Of a stretch of 38,439 nt of DNA, positions 34,876 through 38,439 are shown in pieces. The notes under the pieces were generated by a model. The model worked only from the letters and a program-made list of their open reading frames with translations. It made no database searches and was not told the origin of the DNA. Within the stretch, counting starts at the first letter, position 1. The number at the start of each line of letters is the position of its first letter. A program made the translations under genes and the position numbers. The stretch spans positions 1 to 38,439 of the forward strand of contig JAHFRW010000024.1 in assembly GCA_023266055.1 (NCBI GenBank). Direction: 5' to 3'. Source of the DNA: Gammaproteobacteria bacterium. Lineage in GTDB: Bacteria > Pseudomonadota > Gammaproteobacteria > Ga0077554 > Ga007554.

Positions 34876-36111
34876 ATGCCATTCTTTGCATATAAAGCCA
34901 GAAATACGCAAGGCGCACTGGTTGAAGGCGTACTGGAAGACATCGATAGCAATGGCGTCGCCAACCAGCTCTCCGCCAATGGCGTCATACCCATTGAGAT
35001 TGTCCCGACAAAAAAGACGGTCAAGCACGAAAGCAATCATCAGGGATGGTGGGAAAAGTTTTCGGCAGAGAAAGTACGTTCCATTGACGTGCAACTTTTC
35101 AGTCGCCAGATTCATACCCTGCTCAAGGCCGGTGTACCCATCATGCGTGGACTGGCGGGTTTGCAGGAGTCCGCCATTAACAAATCCTTTGCGCGTATTT
35201 TACAGGATATTCGTGAATCACTGGAGTCTGGACGTGAACTTTCCGCGTCCATGTATCGTCATCCCACAGTCTTTTCTCATTTTTACCTCAGCATGGTACG
35301 TGTTGGCGAAATGACGGGGCAGATGGATGAAATTTTTTTAAGGCTGTTTGATCATCTCGAGTTTGAACGCGAAATGCGTGAACGAATTCGTACCGCATTA
35401 CGCTACCCGATGTTTGTCATTATCGCCATGGCGGTGGCCATGCTGGTGATTAATCTGTTCGTGATACCCGCCTTTGCCAAAGTGTATGCAGGCTTTAATG
35501 CAGAATTACCGCTCATGACAAAAATACTGATCAATACCTCTGATTTTACTGTCAAATTCTGGCCCCTTATTCTGGTATTCATAGCAGGTGCGGTGATTGC
35601 CTTCAGATCCTATATCGCCACTTCCAACGGCGCATTCCGCTGGGATAAATTAAAAATGCGCATCCCCATTGTTGGAAAAATCATACTCAAGGGCACCATG
35701 GCGCGCTTTGCACGTAGCTTTGCCCTGGCCAGCCGAAGCGGGGTACCCATCGTACAAGCCCTCAAGGTTGTTGCAAAAACGGTCGATAACCGGTTTATAG
35801 AAAGCCGCGTTGATCAAATTCGGGAAGGCGTGGAACGCGGTGAAAGTATTCTACGCACGTCCATCGCCACCGGTGTTTTTACCCCGGTAGTCCTGCAAAT
35901 GATCGCGGTAGGCGAGGAAACCGGTGAAATGGACAACCTCATGGAAGAAATTGCCAGCATGTATGAACGCGAGGTTGATTACGAGCTTAAAACACTGTCA
36001 TCGCAAATCGAACCGATTTTAATCGTCGGCCTGGGAATTTTAGTGCTGATTCTTGCATTGGGCGTATTTCTGCCAATCTGGGATCTGGGCAAAGCGGCAA
36101 TCCATAAGTGA
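34876..36111 (+). CDS. mshG: Inner-membrane platform protein MshG (GspF/PilC family)
   Basis: The 411-residue protein begins MPFFAYKARNTQGALVEGVL as in MSHA/type II platform proteins and contains two T2SSF repeats (VQLFSRQIHTLLKAGVPIMR and MARFARSFALASRSGVPIVQ). Each is followed by conserved GE/E motifs (VGEMTGQMDEI, VGEETGEMDNLMEE). Three or four membrane helices are seen (MFVIIAMAVAMLVINLFVIP, FWPLILVFIAGAVIAF, PILIVGLGILVLILALGVFL). It couples the ATPase to pilin insertion. It starts 5 bases after mshE and ends 3 bases before the next gene's ATG, so translation is likely coupled through the cluster. Confidence 0.92.
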   Translation: MPFFAYKARNTQGALVEGVLEDIDSNGVANQLSANGVIPIEIVPTKKTVKHESNHQGWWEKFSAEKVRSIDVQLFSRQIHTLLKAGVPIMRGLAGLQESAINKSFARILQDIRESLESGRELSASMYRHPTVFSHFYLSMVRVGEMTGQMDEIFLRLFDHLEFEREMRERIRTALRYPMFVIIAMAVAMLVINLFVIPAFAKVYAGFNAELPLMTKILINTSDFTVKFWPLILVFIAGAVIAFRSYIATSNGAFRWDKLKMRIPIVGKIILKGTMARFARSFALASRSGVPIVQALKVVAKTVDNRFIESRVDQIREGVERGESILRTSIATGVFTPVVLQMIAVGEETGEMDNLMEEIASMYEREVDYELKTLSSQIEPILIVGLGILVLILALGVFLPIWDLGKAAIHK

Positions 36112-36114
36112 GTC

Positions 36115-36702
36115 ATGTACAGACCCTGCATATTCATCCCTGGCTCACGGCAACTGCAACTCTATTCTCGGCAGTGGCCTCGGGCTCGGAATGGATTCAC
36201 CCTGTTAGAGCTGATGATCGTGATTGTAATCACCAGTGTACTGGCAATTATTTTGCTAAACCGGTTTTTTTACTATCAAGAAGTGGCCGAAAAAGCCGCT
36301 ATGGATATAACAGTAATGAATGTGCGCAGCGGATTACGGTTACGTATCGCGGAATTAATGATGCAGGATCGCATGGATGAGATGGGCCACTTGATGGATG
36401 AAAACCCCATCCTCTGGCTGGAGACTCCACCATCGAATTACATTGAGTTACTGGATGGAAAACCGGAAAAAAACGCTGCTACACCAGGAAACTGGCATTT
36501 TGACAACGAACGGAAAGAACTGGTTTATGTGTTGCAACATGACGCATTCTTCAAGTCTGAAACAAATGAAAGTTCGAATGTAAAAAAGGCCATTCGTTTT
36601 CGTGTAAATGCGATAACACCGCCACGAAGCAACAATGGAGATACTGTACGAAGAATTGAAGGGATAACCCTGACATCTGTGACGCAATATCACTGGCTTT
36701 AG
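36115..36702 (+). CDS. Prepilin-like protein with unusually long leader (mshF position)
   Basis: The 195-residue protein has a class III signal sequence NG|FTLLELMIVIVITSVLAI with Glu at +5, but the leader before the cleavage Gly is 27 residues (MYRPCIFIPGSRQLQLYSRQ...), against about 6-14 in the neighbouring pilins. No later in-frame ATG precedes the cleavage site. The mature part is rich in charged residues, with a helical region (IAELMMQDRMDEMGHLMDE) and a C-terminal beta-rich portion ending TSVTQYHWL. Position after mshG matches mshF of the Vibrio cluster, but the sequence similarity cannot be judged by eye. It could be a minor pilin priming assembly. The 3-base gap to mshG supports the ATG at 36115. 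Confidence 0.75.
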   Translation: MYRPCIFIPGSRQLQLYSRQWPRARNGFTLLELMIVIVITSVLAIILLNRFFYYQEVAEKAAMDITVMNVRSGLRLRIAELMMQDRMDEMGHLMDENPILWLETPPSNYIELLDGKPEKNAATPGNWHFDNERKELVYVLQHDAFFKSETNESSNVKKAIRFRVNAITPPRSNNGDTVRRIEGITLTSVTQYHWL

Positions 36703-36731
36703 TTATTTAAAAACAGGACAAGGAACAGGAC

Positions 36732-37208
36732 ATGAACAAAAGACAACAAGGTTTTACGCTCATTGAATTGGTCATTGTCATTACTATTATTGGCATTCTG
36801 GCGGCCGCCGCCTTGCCACGCTACATTAACCTGCAGACCCAGGCACGCATCGCCAAGGCTCAGGCAATTTTTGGTTCCGTAAGATCAGCGGCGGCCCTCG
36901 CCCGTGTCAACTGTACGGTGGATCTGGCAGGTCTTACCGCACCAACAACCTGTACCCCCACTGCTGGTACCACCAACATGGATGGTACGGCAGTAAATAT
37001 GGTGAATCAACATCCTGCGGCAACTGCAACGGGGATTATTGCTGCGGCACAATTAGTCGCTGCTACTGATGCCGTAACCATTAGTGGAGCGGGGCCGATT
37101 TTGATTGATATCAATGGTGGCACTTCACCCAACTGCCGTATTTCATACGCAGCCGCAGCCGCAGGCCCTGTTGCCCCAGTCATTACATTAACTACCACGG
37201 GGTGTTAA
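36732..37208 (+). CDS. MshA/MshB-like type IV pilin
   Basis: The 158-residue prepilin has a short 7-residue leader, cleavage at [21 protein letters not shown], and [20 protein letters not shown] as the N-terminal helix. The mature domain is rich in Ala, Thr and Gly with four cysteines (VNCTVD, TTCTPT, SPNCRI and the terminal TTTGC), suggesting disulfide loops. It has few charged residues, as expected for an exposed pilin surface. The start ATG has AGGACA-type upstream sequence (GGAACAGGAC). It is followed by a second pilin of the same class, so one may be the major pilin and the other a minor MshB-like subunit; I cannot tell which. Confidence 0.85.
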   Translation: MNKRQQGFTLIELVIVITIIGILAAAALPRYINLQTQARIAKAQAIFGSVRSAAALARVNCTVDLAGLTAPTTCTPTAGTTNMDGTAVNMVNQHPAATATGIIAAAQLVAATDAVTISGAGPILIDINGGTSPNCRISYAAAAAGPVAPVITLTTTGC

Positions 37209-37289
37209 TGTAATGACATAGTGCCATAACAGATATTTATCACATTGAACACCGTAAAAAATGTTTTTTATTAACCGAGGAGATGACCC

Positions 37290-37736
37290 ATGAACACCAT
37301 ACAAAAAGGTTTTACCTTAATTGAATTAGTTGTAGTAATCGTCATATTGGGTATTCTGGCAGCGGTAGCCGTACCAAAGTTTGTAGACTTGAGCGGTGAA
37401 GCGCGTTTAGCGACGACGCAAGGGGTCGCAGGCGCGCTAGGTTCGGGTAGCGTTACCAATTATGCTGCTGATCTCGCTAAAGGTCAGGTGCAAGGAGCGA
37501 CACTGGCCTCTGCAACCGCAAAAACAGGAATCACTGATACATCGGGTGGCTGTACTAATACAGTAGCCACAGCGCTGATGCAAGCTGGCGGGGTGACTTT
37601 TGCTGCTAGTGGTGCTGGCACTTATGCTGTGACCGGTGCCGCGCTAACAACAGTGGGGGCAACAACTACCTGCACCGTAACCAATAACGATGATACGACC
37701 AAAACAGCGACCTTTAGTATGCTGGGAGCCAAGTAG
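37290..37736 (+). CDS. mshA: MshA-like type IV pilin, probably major subunit
   Basis: The 148-residue prepilin has leader MNTIQKG, cleavage before [20 protein letters not shown], and then [20 protein letters not shown], very close in style to Vibrio MshA (APKFIDLQGDAR). Two cysteines (GGCTNT and TTTCTVTN) could form the C-terminal disulfide loop of type IVa pilins. The mature part is almost all Gly, Ala, Thr and Val. A strong ribosome-binding site (GAGGAG, 7 bases before the ATG) and an 81-base leader with an A6/T6 hairpin-like element set it apart from the preceding gene, which suggests higher or separate expression. The major-pilin assignment is inference from these points. Confidence 0.82.
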   Translation: MNTIQKGFTLIELVVVIVILGILAAVAVPKFVDLSGEARLATTQGVAGALGSGSVTNYAADLAKGQVQGATLASATAKTGITDTSGGCTNTVATALMQAGGVTFAASGAGTYAVTGAALTTVGATTTCTVTNNDDTTKTATFSMLGAK

Positions 37737-37810
37737 TTACATCCAGGGTGGATGGGCGCGGGCAGGCTCTTATTCCACCCTGCAAGACGCCTGAGGAGGA
37801 TCCGCGATTT

Positions 37811-38299
37811 ATGGTTTATACGCGCTTTCCGGTACCGAAGGGTGCAGCAGGTTTTACGCTCGTCGAGCTGATTGTGGTAATGATGATCATCGGCATTCTT
37901 GCGGTGGTCACTATTCCACGTTTGGTAGATACACAAACATTTCACAGCCGCGGGTTTTATGATGAGACACTGGCGGCGCTACGCTACGCGCAGAAAGCCG
38001 CCATTGCTCAACGCCGTAATGTATGTGTGGCCCTCACTGCGACCACAGTAACGCTTACCATTGCCAATGCAGCAGGCGGCGCTGTGGCATGCAACACTCC
38101 GCTTGCCGGCCCCACCGGTGTCACTCCTTTTGTAATAACAGCGCGTCCGGGCGTGACTTTTTCTGGCACACTTTCCAACTTCAGCCTTAATGCCCTCGGC
38201 AAACCTAATCCAGATGCCGCAGTATCGCTGAACATTGTGGGTGATGGAACAACACGCACCATAATAGTGGAACAGGAAACCGGTTATGTCCATCCCTGA
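37811..38299 (+). CDS. mshC: MshC-like minor pilin
   Basis: Using the ATG at 37811 the product is 162 residues with a 14-residue leader MVYTRFPVPKGAAG, then FTLVELIVVMMIIGILAVVT. AGGAGG lies about 12 bases upstream of this ATG, somewhat far; the frame also opens at 37748, which would make an implausible 35-residue leader. The mature part has IPRLVDTQTFHSRGFYDETL and AALRYAQKAAIAQRRNVCVA, the FYDETLAALRYAQKAAIAQR pattern typical of MshC and GspH-type pseudopilins, then a beta-rich domain with one cysteine pair (NVCVAL, VACNTP). Its 3' end overlaps the start of the mshD-like gene by 14 bases. Confidence 0.85.
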   Translation: MVYTRFPVPKGAAGFTLVELIVVMMIIGILAVVTIPRLVDTQTFHSRGFYDETLAALRYAQKAAIAQRRNVCVALTATTVTLTIANAAGGAVACNTPLAGPTGVTPFVITARPGVTFSGTLSNFSLNALGKPNPDAAVSLNIVGDGTTRTIIVEQETGYVHP

Positions 38300-38439
38300 C
38301 CGGCAGAAACAAGCAGGCATTTCCCTGATTGAGCTGGTGATGTTCATTGTCATTGTCAGCGTGGGTATTGTTGGAATATTGGCAATAATGAATGTTACAA
38401 CACGCGCCAGCGCCGATCCCATGCAGCGTAAACAGGCAC
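38286..38439 (+). CDS. mshD: MshD-like minor pilin (3' partial)
   Basis: An ATG inside the end of the mshC-like gene opens a frame that runs off the window. The translation has a leader MSIPDRQKQAG, then ISLIELVMFIVIVSVGIVGI, a class III signal sequence with Ile at +1 and Glu at +5. A stretch with SADPMQRKQA follows, resembling the S-x-DP-x-x-x-x-QA segment of MshD. The order mshC-mshD agrees with the Vibrio MSHA cluster. The remainder, and any mshO/mshP/mshQ-like genes, lie outside the window. Confidence 0.8.
   Translation, partial: MSIPDRQKQAGISLIELVMFIVIVSVGIVGILAIMNVTTRASADPMQRKQA

Overview
This window looks like chromosomal DNA of a gammaproteobacterium with roughly 50% GC. I cannot name the genus. 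The assignment rests on gene order: divergent trmJ/suhB, mutS-fdxA, rpsF-rpsR-DUF2232-rplI-dnaB with alr beyond, thrB with a DUF2782 protein, and an MSHA-type pilus cluster. I see no tRNA, rRNA, CRISPR array, insertion sequence or prophage.

Layout. 1-1334 is the 3' part of a secreted M6-type metalloprotease ending in a CFI-box C-terminal module. 1368-6085 (minus) holds the monothiol glutaredoxin grxD, an N-acetylglutaminylglutamine-type amidotransferase, thrB, a DUF2782 protein and a LOG-family protein. 6125-14524 (minus) is one long chemotaxis-type operon, in transcription order: divergent MCP-like protein, cheY, STAS protein, cheA, MCP, cheW, cheR, cheD and a decayed cheB. 14525-15004 is a non-coding stretch with a possible structured leader ahead of polA (15005-17794). 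After polA come a DUF2461-like gene remnant, a TfoX-N protein, trmJ (minus), suhB, mutS, fdxA and an unknown lipoprotein. alr (minus) converges on the lipoprotein.

25491-28927 separates alr from dnaB. It carries a lysR regulator divergent from a GlcG/HbpS-like exported protein, a translationally coupled beta-propeller protein and a tiny lipoprotein-like ORF. 28928-32653 (minus) is the ribosomal operon rpsF-rpsR-DUF2232-rplI-dnaB, with a visible promoter and a leader that can hide the rpsF ribosome-binding site. 33167 to the end (plus) is the ATPase-to-minor-pilin half of an MSHA-like pilus cluster: mshE with a c-di-GMP-type N domain, mshG, a long-leader prepilin, two tandem MshA-like pilins, mshC-like and a partial mshD-like gene.

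How the parts may work together. The two surface-behaviour modules are the chemosensory array and the MSHA-like pilus. No flagellar gene or cheZ is in the window, so the array's output cannot be read from it. The most notable observation is that the receptor methylesterase gene cheB is a pseudogene (in-frame TAG at codon 25, broken frames, catalytic-serine region not found), while cheR, cheD and the rest of the operon look intact. The second is the lysR/glcG-like/propeller/mini-lipoprotein cassette between dnaB and alr, which looks like a small regulated periplasmic system without an assigned role.
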